Shown: positions 23,501 to 35,987 of the stretch, one piece after another
How the letters are laid out: each line of letters opens with the position of its first letter
How positions within the stretch are numbered: position 1 is the first letter of the stretch
Origin: Acanthochlamys bracteata
Lineage: Eukaryota > Streptophyta > Magnoliopsida > Pandanales > Velloziaceae
Assembly (NCBI GenBank): GCA_019914995.1
Contig: CM034142.1
Span: forward strand, 4,483,031 to 4,547,030
Length of the DNA: 64,000 nucleotides
Direction: 5' to 3'
Translations under genes and position numbers: made by a program
Notes under the pieces: model-generated
What the model saw: only the letters and a program-made list of their open reading frames with translations
What the model was told of the DNA's origin: nothing
Databases searched by the model: none

Positions 23501-25135
23501 TGTTATATTTAGATAGTATTATAATACCTACGCAATGCATTTGTTACTTTAAATTGAGCATTCTGCTACTTTACCTCACTAAGATTAGGCTCACTCTCTT
23601 TTATACTTTTTGGCATCTCCTAGATAAGTCAAAGACTAGTGGCCACCAATTAGGCCTAGTACAGCTAAACAGAGAGACGTGCTGAGGGTATTGTCATAAA
23701 AATTAAATTATGAAGTTAGCTCTGTTGACCTCGAGGGGCATGGACTTTTCTTGTAGCTTATTGTATGTAGTATTGATATTGTCGTCTTGTTGTAAAAGGT
23801 GGTATAGGTACCAGTAGTCACTAGTCATATTTAGGGTGGTCTTTCGTACTGGTTGTTTTCTTTTGTTTTGGTAATTGGTGATAAATATAGTTCTTGCTAA
23901 TTGTACATGTCTCTTCTTGTTGAGATTTTAGTGAAAGGCATGTTGAAATTTTCTTGAATTTGGTAATTCGTCAGTTTGATCGTTTGGGTTGAGCTTACTA
24001 GATTTGGTCGAGTTTAGGACTGGTCTGGGCTCAGTTTAATTCAATGGTGATCATGGTTTTCTTTTGGGTCTTGACATATATCTTCGCCGATCTTAGAATC
24101 AAACTTACAAACGTTCTCCTTGCCATTGATAAATATAATATTTGCAACTAAAAGGCTTAAACGATTCATAAGACCTCTTTTTAAGCAAGGGTCTAATAAA
24201 GGCATGGTTAATAATGTGACAAACTGTATACAGAGCTTCTGCTCAAAAGAGTTTTTGGAAATGTAGATCACACAGCATGATCCTTACCATATCAATTAGC
24301 ACTCAATGTTCCTTTGAACAGCACCATTTTATTAAGGAGCTCAGTTGTCGAGAAGATATGGTTAAAATAATTTGCATCACTAATTTATCAAAACTTTGGT
24401 TTTCAAAATCGTTATTAGTCAGTTTCTACAATAATTAAAAAGTAACTTCATTTTGAGTATTCTTTGATAAAGAAGAGAATATCTTTAATGCTTCATTCCT
24501 GAAAGCTAAGAAGATAATCCAAAACCTTGAATAACAATCAACAATGAGGAGTCAATAGTATTTCCCTCCAATGATTGTGTTTTGAGTAGGTCCAAATGAG
24601 TCCCTTTGAAGCAATTCAAGTAACTTGTTGAAGGTCACATCTTGCTTTGGCTTGAATAAGGACCTTAGTTGTTTGGCTTTCACAAATGCATCACAATCTC
24701 TTTTCATTCGGTATGATATGTTAGATAGACTAGGGACGAGCTTATTGTAATTCTTTACAATTGCTTTGATGTTACAATGTCAGAGTCTGCTATGCCACAA
24801 TTGACTAGTTTTTTGCTGACTAGTTGCAAAAGTTTCTGTTATCAAACTTTTCATAAAAAATATATATATATATATACATACACATTACCTTCCCATTGGC
24901 TTTAGATAATTCCTTTCCAAATGAGTTGATCACCGAGCAAAAAATTTGCTTCTAGTGTATCATACATACTAACGTTGTGTAGTTGACTTTTCATTTTCAA
25001 GCATAACTTTTCCATTCTAAAGAGCACATCATAACACAATCCGGTAAGTTTTATTATTTGTAGATTTACAGTATCACAATCACATGCATTCGATTGGCTC
25101 ATAGATGCATTCTTAAGTTTTATCATTTCCAATCA
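20520..25135 (-). pseudogene. Ty1/copia pol (integrase to RNase H), split by a gypsy LTR
   Basis: Minus-strand copia polyprotein remains in two blocks around the LTR at 21802-24076. Upstream block (25135-24082): TSQLWHSRLGHCNIKAI (GAG-pre-integrase), KAKQLRSLFKPKQD, LELLQRDSFGPTQ, IGGKYY then VDCYSRFWIIF (integrase), an FSTT...NKMVLF stretch equivalent to FSAPRTPQQNGVVER, and KENVCKFDSKIGEDI. Downstream block (21801-20520): SFNKKTLCMRESVHIF, the linker QDNVIGNVNQRV, TKWVFRHKMEENGNIVRSKS plus QEEGIDFDETHALATRLKA of reverse transcriptase, then KKQSYIALSTMK and EGSCCTHVLCIKHQLLG of RNase H, and SENQLADI near the end. The palm with YVDD is missing: reverse transcriptase jumps to RNase H. Many stops and frameshifts are present. 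Joining the blocks across the LTR restores a continuous FDSK...GYSFNKKTL phrase. Confidence 0.8.
21802..24076 (+). repeat. Gypsy LTR (LTR1) inserted in copia pol, TSD TATAT
   Basis: It starts TGTAATAAGCCAACCC and ends GGGTCTTGACA. It is flanked by TATAT at 21797-21801 and 24077-24081, and copia coding sequence resumes on both sides, so at this site it behaves as a 2275 bp solo LTR. The same LTR family occurs at 28226-30645, as an end fragment at 34058-34229 and, divergent and inverted, at 53025-54615 and 59384-61445. Internal tandem repeats of about 50-57 bp built on GGGTCC/GATGGATTRC lie near 22930-23190. Ends beginning TGTAAYA with CCC soon after are typical of plant Del/Tekay-like LTRs. 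Confidence 0.85.
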
Positions 25136-25199
25136 GTGTGAGCAACTTTAGCTCAAACAACAACCTTTGGTAACAACCTAATAATGGACCTACAATTTC

Positions 25200-28100
25200 A
25201 ACTATACGAGACCCTCAGTGCCCGAGGGTAGTGCACTGTTGTTATGAGACATCAGACTCCGATGATGGTGACTACTTCAGGCAATACTCAAGGTGCTTGA
25301 GAGGTTCGGTTAGTGTCCCTCAAGAATTATCTATTAAGACGTTTATGGACCAGGATCAACCTGAGTTTTAAGGAGAACACTATGAGGATCCTCAAATATT
25401 CCTTACCAAACTATATGGATGTGTTACACTGCTCCCCTAAGAGGATGTTAGAGTTCGTTGTGTACTGATTGGAAGGCTTGGCCCACGTCTGGTTTGAGAC
25501 AGTGATGAGTTCAAGAGCAGCGAGTGTAGGACATGGATAGAGTTTTAGGAGTTGTTTCTCGACACGCTCCTTCCCACCAGTTTGAGGGAAGTAGGATTGA
25601 GTATACCGAGGGCTTAAGGCAGTTGGAACATACCTATAAGAGAGTACACTCAGGAGTCAATAGACGCATACCCTATGTGCCTCACTTATTTAATACCGAG
25701 AAGGAGAAATTTTGACATTTTATAAAGGGACTGAACCGTAAATTGTTTTGAGCTATTTGTGCTCTTCCTTAGAGATGGTTGCTTAGACGCTTGATGCTAT
25801 TGTTAAAGTAGAGGCTAGACTTATAGCTTGTGATGAAATGGAACTTAAGAGGCCAAGGACAAGTGGACAACCTAGTCATGCTACCTCAAAGAGGGGAAAA
25901 CATGGCTAAAGACAGGGATAGAGACAAGGAAGAGACCGGTTCAACGTTAGATGCCTACTTAGGGAGAGCTATATTGCAGAGGTTGTGGACGTCATCATTT
26001 GGTACCCTGTTCCCCCTCACGTAATGGTTGCTTTAGCTGTGGTTTAGAAGGCCATCATAAGTATAAGGGTCCTAATGCTACAGTACAAGTAGAACATAAT
26101 AGAGGAACCCTGGCCTCGCCGGCTCTTCCAACACCTGCTCCTATCTCTACACAGCCCTTAGGTCAACATGCTCCGTATGGAGGTGGACGAGGGTGAGGTG
26201 GCCTTATTCGAGGATTTCAGCAAGGTCATCAAGTTTGGTGGTGGTCGTGGAGCTTATAGAGGATGATCTGCCTTGGCACAATCTGTTGGTACACTTGCTG
26301 TAACTTAACCGGCAGTAGCTATAATGTGGGCTTTAGCTCGTAAGGCTGATCAGGCATCAAATGTTGTTGTGACTGATATATCTTCATTCGAGCTTTGTAA
26401 ATTAATGCTTTCTGTATCACATGCTTGATGTGCTTCTTTCTGCTTTATGTAAGCATATGGGTTAGATTCTATATCAAGTTATAGGTCTTAGGAGTTCATG
26501 GCTTTGACATTTTAGGCATTGTGATGATTCTTAGTGAAAGAGCAAACACATTGTTAGATTCGGGTTCGATACACTCTTATGTGTTACATGCCTTCGCCTC
26601 TCAAATTCATGCCTCTCCGAAACTATTAGTGAATTCTTTTATGATGTCAACGTCGAATGATGTGTTCCGAGCGGATTCAGGGCTTAGTGCTTGTGTGGTT
26701 GAGGTTGATGGTCACGAAATGCCGGCTAATTTGATATATTGGACGTGATGGATTTTGATATACTCCTTGGAACGGATTGGTTTGCTTCTTATCATGCTTC
26801 AATAGATTGCTTTTACAAATTTGTGACGTTCAAAATAAAAGTGGAGCCTGAGTTCAACTCCAAGCTTCTAATAACTTGATCTCTTGGTTGGACGCCCATG
26901 ATTGTTGAGGAAAGGGTATAGCTCTTATCTTGCGTGGGTGTGTGATCGAAGTAGTCCAAAGAGCGGAATTAATGCTATCCTAATTGTACGAGATTTTCCA
27001 GAGGTCTTTCTAGAGGATCTTATGAAACTGCCATCGGATAGGGAAGCTAAGTTTTGTATTGACTTGATGCCTGGTGCAACGCCTATCTCTATGTCCCAGT
27101 ATTGTAAGGTTCCTACTGAGTTAAAGAAATTGAAGAGTCAGCTGAGTATCTTTTGGGGAAGAGTTTCATTCACCCTAGCGTATCTCCTTAGGGTGCACCC
27201 GCTTATTTGTGCGAAAGAAGGATGGACTCCTTAGGATGCGCATTCACTATAGACAACTAAACAATGTGACAATTTGAAATAGGTATCCTTTACGTTAGAT
27301 AGACGATTTGTTTGATCAGTTTGAGGGAGCGTGTTGCTTCTCGAAAATCGATCTTTGCTAGGGGTACTACTAGTTGAAGGTGAGGGGTGAAGACATGCCA
27401 AAGATAGCATTCAAAACTAGATATAGACATTATATGAATTTTTGGTGATGCCTTTCGGACTAGAGTTAATACAATCTTGGGATCAACACTTATCACTGAT
27501 GGAGTTTGCTTATAATAACAGTTTTCATGCTAGCATTCAAATCGCACCGTTTGAGTACGGTATGAAGTGTCAATCACCAGTTTGTTGATTTGAAACTCGT
27601 TATGCTGATAAACTTTTTGCCAAATATTATTCGTGACACTACTGAAAAGATTAACCTCATCCGAGAGTGAATTGCTACAGTTGAGAGTAGGCAGAAGGCG
27701 TATGCTAATCCTAAGCGTCATGCGGCATCTTTTGCCATTGGTTATGTGGTGTTTTTGCGAGTTTCTCTAATAAAAGACATCCTTCAATTTGGAAACAAAG
27801 GGAAGCTAAGTCCGAGATTTATTGGTTCCTTTGAGATCTTAGAAGGCATAGGAGAGGTTGCTTATAGGTTAGCTTTGTCGTCCAATCTAGTAGGTGTGCA
27901 CCTAGTGTTTCATGTATTGATGCTTTGAAGGTAGTTGCATGATCCCTCTCACTAGATTGAGCCAATTGTCGCATAGATTCATGAGGACTTAACTTACGAG
28001 GAGCTTCGAGAGACTATTTTAGACTGTTAGATATGTCAATTACGGAGACGGGAGTTATCTTTTGTCTTGGTTTTATGGAACAACCACTCGCACAAGGAAG

Positions 28101-28212
28101 CAAAAAGGGAGTTAGAAGTTGAAATGGAAGCAAAATACCTCTGGTTACTTAACTCTTGAGGCATAAGTTCATCTATTTTAGATTTTGAAAATTCGAGGAC
28201 GAATTTTAAAGA
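25200..28212 (+). pseudogene. Del/Tekay-like Ty3/gypsy gag-pol, internally deleted and broken
   Basis: Plus-strand chromovirus-type polyprotein remains. Gag (25330-26200): IKTFMDQDQPEF, GEHYEDPQIFLTKLYGC, and a zinc knuckle CFSCGLEGHHKYKGP at about 26031-26075 whose last cysteine is a glycine. Protease (26521-26830): LLDSGSIHSYV with the active-site DSG, later MDFDILLGTDWF (frameshifted). Reverse transcriptase start (26960-27450): VRDFPEVFLEDLMKLPSDRE, IDLMPGATPISMSQY, IDDLFDQF, CCFSKIDL and LVMPFGL across stops. At about 27470 the sequence jumps to late integrase: WDQHLSLMEFAYNNSFHASI, then KGKLSPRFIGSFEILEG, VAYRLALSSNLVGVHLVFHV and FEDEF at 28192. The YVDD palm, RNase H and the integrase core are deleted. 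There is no 5' LTR directly in front of gag; a minus-strand copia fragment stands there instead. Confidence 0.8.
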
Positions 28213-28225
28213 AGGCGAATTATAC

Positions 28226-30645
28226 TGCAACACCCCAACTCTTGCTGGTAATCTACGTCCAAGGCCTATGTTACCTTATGTTTTTATCTTATATCCTCTT
28301 CCCTAATCTTATTTCTCAGTTTATTTATTTCTTGGCTTTCCCTCATCCCCTCCTCTCAATAGCAACTATCTTCTCGCGTTGTCGGCATGTGAATGGCCCC
28401 ATCTGGCGACGAGCATCTCTTCTTCGCCTTCAAGGCTTCATCTTCCTCCTCGTCGGTCATGCCGTCACGCTTCCGTCAATCTTCACCATGCAAGTTAGAA
28501 ATTAGGATTTTTGTCGAACCTCTCTGCCGGCCGTCTGACTGTAGTATCCAATCAAAATTCATCTCCTCATATTGGTAATTCTTTTTCCTTTATCAATTTC
28601 GTTAAAATTTAGCTTGTGGAGTGGAATTGATTTGTCTGTAGTGAAATTGATTGTTCGATTTTCGGCTGCCGGCGTGCAATTAGCTCGATGACGGTTCTTT
28701 CTTTAGCTCGATGTTGTTATTGTTCCTCGCACTGGCTTGATTTTTCTTTCCGGCCCATTCACTTGCGGCTTGATTCATTCCCCAAATTGGCAAGCAAGTG
28801 GGCCTTGTCTTATGTGTGAGTTATATTACGCGCATTGCACACCTAAATGCTAGTGATGAATTATTGATTCATTTCGTTCTAGGTAATTATTTCATAGGAA
28901 ATAGACAAGTTGTTGCCGGTTCAAGTCGTTTGGAATTGGATCGCCTCATTTCGTCCGTAAGCTTCTTAAACTCGTTGGCCTTAGTATTAATTGTGTAGTG
29001 GGTCGGATTTTGATAAATGGTTGAAAGGATGAAATCTTTGAGTGATTCGCTTTGTGGCTATTAGGTTTTATATTTGTACTTGGTTATCATTTTATTACGA
29101 GTATTGGGTTTAGCTTCCACTAGCGTATTTGTTTATTGAATATGCCCGTATGTGCATTAGGTTATACGAGTAACTTTAGCCAGGTAGTGTGTTGACAATT
29201 AATCTGAGAAATTGCTTGGACCATAGGTGAGGGTTACCGTGCCTTTGTTTCTTTAGCTATATCATTAGGATTTCAATATAGGTAACATCTGCTTTGGAAA
29301 CTTCGGCATACCTTGCCATTGTCTGTACATGTTGTGATTGATCCTTCATGCTACATGTGCCTGTACAAAGTATGTTTCCTTTTACAAACTGTTATTACCA
29401 CCATCGCATGTTAGTATATTAAAAACCTAGCTAGGTTGCATAATTATATATATAATTATATACAAGTTAATGCTTACATATCGAAAATATATGAGCATAA
29501 TTGTGATAGCATTCAAGTCATGATACATAGCATTCATGCTCATTGTGTGCAAACCTATTTTATTACATCTACTTGTATAGGGCTAGATTGATATGAGACA
29601 ATTTAGAATCTAAAACTATTACAGAACCTATTAGATTATGGATGCTTACATTAGATACTCAGCACCCGGATATATAGACAGCTATAGGGTCCCAAGGTAT
29701 GCTCGGCACAAGGCTATATATGACGAGATGGATTACCAGTTGGACCCAGGCTATACTAGGCACTTAGCTACAATGAGATGGATTACCGGTGGGTCCCAAA
29801 ATATATTAGGCAACGAGCTTGTTTGTAATCTTGATATCTAAGTGTATTATTTATGTATGCTTGTGTAATACACATAGCAACGTGATGCAAGTTGGAGGTG
29901 TGGTCTCACTTGATCACCTACGTTGTATGCCTATACTCTTAATGCATTCACATACATTATTACATTTGCTTGCTTGCGTAGATACACTATACACTATATT
30001 TATAGTGTTGAGAGTGATGTATGACGTTGTGTTTCACATTACCGTATCTCACAACTAAGAGCTGAGTCGGTATGAAACGATTCAGAACTTAATTGAATTG
30101 ATCTAATCTATATTTGTATTTGTTGCATATAGATAGCACGACAACACCTAGGTAATGCATTAGATACCTTAAATTCTGCTGCTTTACCTCATTGAGGCTA
30201 GTGGGTGTTGATTAGACTCTAGCAGTGCCGAACATAGAGACATATTGACGCTGGAGTTGTAAATCTTTTGTCATGTTTCGCTCTGTTGACCTCGAGGGGC
30301 ATGGACTTCTCTTGTACCTTATTATATGTTGTATTAATAATGTCTTTTTGTTGTAAAAGGTGTTATGGCTGCCGGTAGCCACTAGTCATATTTTGGGCTT
30401 ATGTGGTCTTTCATACTAGTTGTTTTCTTTTATTTTGTGTATTAGTGATAAGTATGGTATTGCTAATTATAGAGGTCTCCTCCTATTGAGTTTCTAGAAA
30501 AGGTCACGCTGAAATTTTCTTGAATTTGGTAATTTGTCGGTTTGATCAAGTTTTGGGTTAGGATTATTAGATTGGGCCAAGTTTAGGCCTCGTCTATGCT
30601 CGGTTTAATTCAGTACCGGTCATGCTCTGGTTTTGGGTCTTAACA
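28226..30645 (+). repeat. Gypsy LTR (LTR2), 3' LTR of the gag-pol relic
   Basis: It starts TGCAACACCCCAACTC directly after the pol tail FEDEF, the normal position of a 3' LTR, and ends GGGTCTTAACA. It is 2420 bp, similar throughout to LTR1, with tandem ~50-57 bp repeats near 29640-29820. To its right is TATAT followed by copia integrase sequence, exactly as to the right of LTR1. Confidence 0.8.
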
Positions 30646-30795
30646 TATATATCTTCGTCAATTTTGGAAATCAAACATAGAAACGTTCCTTGCCATTGAC
30701 TAAGATAAATATTTACAACCAAAAGGATTAAAGTAGGCAATATTAAACTTCTTATTCTTAAACAATTCATAAGCCGTCTTTTTAAGCAAGGGTCT
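30646..30795 (-). pseudogene. Copia integrase C-terminal fragment (second copy of the LTR/copia junction)
   Basis: It repeats 24077-24225, the segment coding KENVCKFDSKIGED on the minus strand, directly after an LTR end as in the first copy. It stops abruptly at 30795 where an Athila LTR begins. Confidence 0.75.
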
Positions 30796-33700
30796 TGTTG
30801 CTATCGCAAGTGTGCAAGTCATACAATTAATACAATGATGAAATAAGTATCATTCCCACAATGATTGATTTACTTATTAAGTACCGAAATAACTCATCCT
30901 ACAATAATTTGATCAAACTATCTAAAAGAGTGAATGCTAAAACTAAAGAAATCAAAATAAGCTAAAACTAACACTTTGTAAGAGAAACCTGTGGAATATC
31001 AACTAATTGAGTTATGGCAACATACAACTGAAACAGCCTACTGTTATGAAAACAGTCATTGATCAGTTAGCTGTCAGTCGATCGGAAGGTTACTGACGAG
31101 TGACTGAATGTTAACTATTTCCTACACCGAAGTGTTAACACAATATAATTCAAACAAACTATTTAAAAGTACTAAGCAATGCAAACCAGTCAGCACACCA
31201 AGAATTCTTACCTAGTTCGGCACCGCGATACCTACATCCATGTCACTTGACACCATAAATAAAATCCACTAACATTGAGGCAATGTAGAATCAACCGAGG
31301 TTTGGTGTTTCGCAAAACATCTCCGCCTTAACTGAATCTCCTCACAAGGACAACTCCAACAAGCCTACTAAATTTCGCAAAGACCCCCCAGCCATAATCG
31401 TGTACGCTTTCACAAAGGCCTAGCACAAACTGCTAACCTAACCTGGGCTAGAAAAACTGAGAACTTACAAGTTCTCCAACAACCTCTCTCAAGGTTAGAA
31501 TGATCGTGGTTCTAGATCAAGAGATCTCCCTAACAATAATGTCTAGCAACACCAAGAAAGCTCAAGCGATCTCACAAGAGAAAACAAAGAGAATTGAACT
31601 CATGACAACCATTCGGTGAAGTTGATCTCTTTCCCGGGTAGCAAGATGATGGCTAGGTTAGTATTCTGCAAAAGCTTGTATCTGTTGCTCTATTCTTCAC
31701 TGGAATTATATAAGAAGGACTCCTCCTTAATCTTAGGATGATGGCTGCTCGGATTGATCAAGGATTGCAAAGGCTAGAAGCAATGCAATGTGACGATGTA
31801 CTTCAATGGCTAGTTGAGGTGTTCTTACTGTTCTTTCTCTTCTCTAAAAATTTCTTAAATTTATTTCCTTGCCTGGCTGTTGCTTTCTGATGTGGAGCTC
31901 TTCTGTTATGCCTCAGGAACACGTCCTCAAAATCTCAAATGAATCGAACATCATAGGATGCCTTAGAAATAATCCAATGATCTAAGTGCTTTCTAAGGTT
32001 TCTCTTGACATGTCACCGGAATGTTGTGGCAGATTTCTTCTAGGAATCAATATGATTTCTTTCCATAGAATTAATCTCCAGAATATCCCATCAATCTTCA
32101 TATAAATATCATATTAAAATTCAAAAGGATGGCCAAGATATGAGTATTTGAATTAGATTCCGTAGGAATTGTGTGTATGCTGGATTCTTTCCATCTTTGT
32201 AGATTTTCTTAATATCTTTCAATATTCTCTCCATGAAATCTGGAAATAAATATAGTGAATATATTCTTGATTGATCTAGCCTCTTATGAAATCAGCTGGA
32301 ACTAATTGGCACGAGTCGAGAAACAAAAATAACTTGGGCTCACTTATAGCTAACAGGTTCTATCTAGTCTGAAATGTATTATGTCTAGTCAATTTGAGGA
32401 TTTCTTTAGACTTCATTAGTGGATGATATTGCACCAAATTTGGAATGTATATAGAACCATGAGTCACATTAGCAAAAATCGGATCTCCAAAATATGGCTC
32501 GAGCTGACAGATATTGAATTTGCACGTTGCATTCCAAATCGGGTTAATCAAAAAATGGCAAGTGAAAAAGAGTGAGTTTCTCCGATTTTTATAGGATTCA
32601 TTTCTTCATGGAATGAACTGAAGTTTATACTGTAGCAACTTCAAGTTATCAGCTGTCCATAGCAAAAATCTAATCTCCAAAATCTCATCTGATCTGAGAG
32701 ATATAACATTTGCCGTTTGAAGTGTCAAGATGTTGTCTAGTTGATCCAGTGATGTTGGGCAGTGTGACGTATGACTAGCGAAGTTCACCGAATTTTTGTC
32801 TTCAATAACTATGGAATTTCATCCTTTTGGTCTCCATTTACTCTATATCAACCATCTTTTAGATTCTATTAAGAAATCTCTATTTGGTACCATGAGTAAA
32901 AATATATGCATGTCCGAAGTTGGCATGTTAGCAAAGCCAATTTCTATATTTTGTTCTGTTCAGCTCCATCTGCTATACCAGCTCCATATGCTATACAAAT
33001 CCAATGTAGACATGTTCATACCTTAGCAATCATTCTCAAATATACGTTATCATCAAAATTTGGGATTTCCAACACGCTTGTAAGATTTCAATGACTTAAA
33101 AGCTAGGACAATTGATTTTATCGTAATTAATCCAATTCAATTCCATAATCATGCTATTGAAGATTATAATCTTTACTAATAGTTAGAAAAAACTAATTTC
33201 TTTGCAATAATCATTACTAATACTTTCTTAAGTTATACCAAAAATACCTTCATCCAATAACTCACAATATCTCTATGTGAAGTAACATATAAGAAATCTC
33301 ATTATGTTCTATGGTATTCTATATTAACGGCATGAACCATAAGAATAAATCTCTGTCACTCATGCAATTCATGACATTGATCACAAAGACTAATATGTAA
33401 ATCACATCTCTATCTCAATACAAATCTCAAATAGATTGAATATTGGTCAGATACTCAAAAGCATTAAACATGGTAATGAATACTTAATAAGCAATTATAA
33501 AACTTTGAATAGCATAGAGTTAAGAATTAAATCATCATAGTTAGGCAACATCATAGCCCCAGTAAAGAGGAATTTAGTTCATAGTTTTCATATCTAACAA
33601 AATAGAGAGAAACATGAGAGATAGAACAAAAAAACCTTGAACAAAGAGTATCATCGATCGAACTGTCGTCCTATTTGTTTGCTCCTTTCTCCTCTCTATT

Positions 33701-34031
33701 GTTCTATCCAATCCAGCAGTAAGAAGCTATGAAATAACCCTACTTAGCCACATCTGCTCTCCTCTGTTGCTGCCTGCTCCCTAGAAAACCGAAAAATGGG
33801 TGTTTAAATTATAGGATTTTTTTTCAAAAAATAACTAGGTGCAATCTCAGACAATTCGAGCTCTCTATCCACCAAGTTTTATGTGCCATTTTAGAGTCCG
33901 TTTGGCCTCATAAAAATTGGGAAATATTGTAATTCAAGATATATGTCTTATCTTTCAAAACATATATCACACATGTTATGTAAAAATCGAAAAGGCCTTC
34001 AAGTTCACTTATTCCGAAACTGCACACACGA
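30796..34031 (-). repeat. Athila-type LTR (copy B), truncated, with a nested copia LTR
   Basis: On the plus strand it starts TGTTGCTATCGCAAGTG, the inverse of an Athila LTR end, and follows copy A (2614 onwards) closely. Similarity is interrupted at 30977-33074 by a copia solo LTR and resumes to about 34031 (CTGCACACACGATTC). There it ends about 300 bp short of the full LTR and passes into unrelated sequence and then a gypsy LTR end. No target duplication is seen, consistent with truncation. Confidence 0.75.
30977..33074 (-). repeat. Solo copia-type LTR inside the Athila LTR
   Basis: The minus-strand LTR is 2098 bp. It starts TGTTGGAAATCCCAAATTTT (at 33074), the common plant copia LTR start, and ends GGTTTCTCTTACA (at 30977). 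Flanking five-base repeats CACTT (30972-30976) and CGCTT (33075-33079) differ at one base. Removing it restores continuity of the Athila LTR (CACTT/GTAAGATTTCAAT). It has the CTAGTTCGGC motif near 31213, as in the copia LTR at 11626. Confidence 0.75.
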
Positions 34032-34057
34032 TTCTGTTTTGGACTGGGTGTCAACCT

Positions 34058-34229
34058 CACATGTTTTTTCTTATTGAGTTTTTGGTGAAAGGCATGCTAA
34101 ATTTTCTTGAATTTGGTAATTTGTCAGTTTGATCGTTTGGGTCGAGCTTATTGGATTGAGTTGGGTTTAAGCCTCATCTAGGATCTGTTTAATTCAGTGG
34201 CGGTCATGGTTTTGTTTTAGGTCTTGACA
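34058..34229 (+). repeat. Gypsy LTR end fragment (LTR3)
   Basis: Only the last ~170 bp of the LTR1/LTR2 family, ending GGTCTTGACA. It is followed by TATAT and copia integrase sequence, the third occurrence of that junction. Confidence 0.7.
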
Positions 34230-35335
34230 TATATCTTCGTCGATTTTGTAATCAAATTTATAAACGTTCTCCTTGCCATTGATCAAGATAAATATTTGCA
34301 ACTAAAAGGCTTAAAGTAAGCAATATTAAACGTCTTATTCTTAAACGATTCATAAGACGTCTTTTTAAGCAAGACTCTAATAAATGCATAGTTACTAATG
34401 TGACAAATAGTATTACAGCTTCTACCCAAAAGAGTTATTAAAAATGTAGATCACATAGCATGATCCTTTCTGTATCAAATAGCACTTTATGTTCCTTTCA
34501 ACAAGACCATCTTATGAAGGAGCTCAGGAATCGGGAAGATATGGTTAAAATAATTTGCATCACTAATTTATCAAAACTTTGGTTTTCAAACTCGTTATTA
34601 GTTAGTTTCTACAATAATGAAACAGTAACTTCATTTTGAGTTTTCTTTGGTAAAAAAGAGAATATCTTTAATGCTTATTCCTAAAAGCTATGAAGATAAT
34701 CCAAAACCTTGAATAACAATCAACAATGAGGAGTCAATAGTATTTCCCTCCAATGATTGTGCTTTGAGTAGGTCCAAATGAGTCCCTTTGAAACAATTGA
34801 AGTAACTTATTGGAGGTCACATCTTGCTTTGCCTTGAATAAGGACCTTAGTTGTTTGGCTTTCACACATGCATCACAATGCTCTTCCATTCATTATGGTA
34901 TGTTAGATAGACCCGAGACAAGCTTACTATAAAGCTTTACAATTGATTTGATGTTCAATGACAGTCTCTATGCTATAAGTGACTAATTTTTTGCTGACTA
35001 GTTAGAAGGCAAAAGTTTTTTGTTATCAAAATGCTTAAGAAAATAACATACACATAACCTTCTCTTCAGTTCTAGATAACCTTTTTTCCAGTTGAGTTGA
35101 TCACCGAGCAGAAAATTTTCTTTTAGTGTAATGTACATACCAACGTCGCATAGTTGACTTTACATTTTCAAGCAAAAGTTTTCCATTCTTAAATAGCAAA
35201 TTACGATACAATTCGGTAAGTTTTATTACTTTTAGATTTACAACATCACAATCACATGCATTCGATTGGTTCATAGATGCATTCTAAATTTCATTTTTTC
35301 CAGTATGTGTCAACAGCTTTAGCTTAGACAACAAC
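34230..35335 (-). pseudogene. Copia integrase fragment (third copy), broken
   Basis: It parallels 24077-25135 along its whole length on the minus strand, including the GAG-pre-integrase and integrase blocks (IGGKYY, VDCYSRFWIIF region near 34690-34740). It carries its own indels and stops. It passes into gag sequence at about 35340-35370, the same position as in the copy at 25135-25200. Confidence 0.75.
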
Positions 35336-35369
35336 TTAGGCGATAAACCTAGTGGATGTACGATTTCTA

Positions 35370-35981
35370 CTGACTAGATTGTCCAGTCCCCAAGGATAGT
35401 GTGCCTGTTGTTTAGGGACAGCAGACTCTGTTGATAGTGATTGCTTGAGGCGATACTCAAGGTGGCTTGAAAGGTTGAGTCATTGTCCCTCAAGAGGTGT
35501 CTATTAAGACGTTTATGGAGTAGGACATACCTGAGTTTAAAGGATAACATTACGAGGACTCAGAGATATTCCTTACCAAACTACGCAAAATTACGGATGT
35601 GCTGCATGCTCCCCTTAGAGGATGTTAGAGTTTGCTGTGTAGCAATTGAAGCTTAGCCCATGCCTGGTATGAGACAGTGATGAGTTCCAGAGCAGCGAGT
35701 GCGGGCTCTATGACATGGACTGAGTTTCAGAAGTTCTTCCTCGATATGTTCCTTCGCACCAGTTTGTGGGACAATAGGATTCAGTATGCCAAGGGCTTAT
35801 GATAGTTGGACATGCTTGTATGAGAGTACACTCAGCAGTTCAATAGATGCACACCTTATGCACCTCACTTGTTTGTTACTGAGACGGAGAAAATTTGTCG
35901 TTTTGTAAAGGGCTGAACCGTTAATTATTTTTGGCTCTCTCTTAGAGACGGTTGCTTAGACTTTTAATGCTATTTTTAACA
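35370..35981 (+). pseudogene. Del/Tekay-like gag fragment (second copy), broken
   Basis: Similar to 25215-25790: the blocks TFME...EFKG, RSMTWTEF-like and the following gag sequence recur with extra frameshifts. Similarity ends at about 35981, inside gag, where the LTR-like sequence of the second Athila element begins. Confidence 0.65.
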
Positions 35982-35987
35982 TAGTAA

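Noticed and set aside
24858-24880. TA dinucleotide run
   Set aside because: A short simple repeat inside the copia fragment, with no sign of regulatory or structural function.
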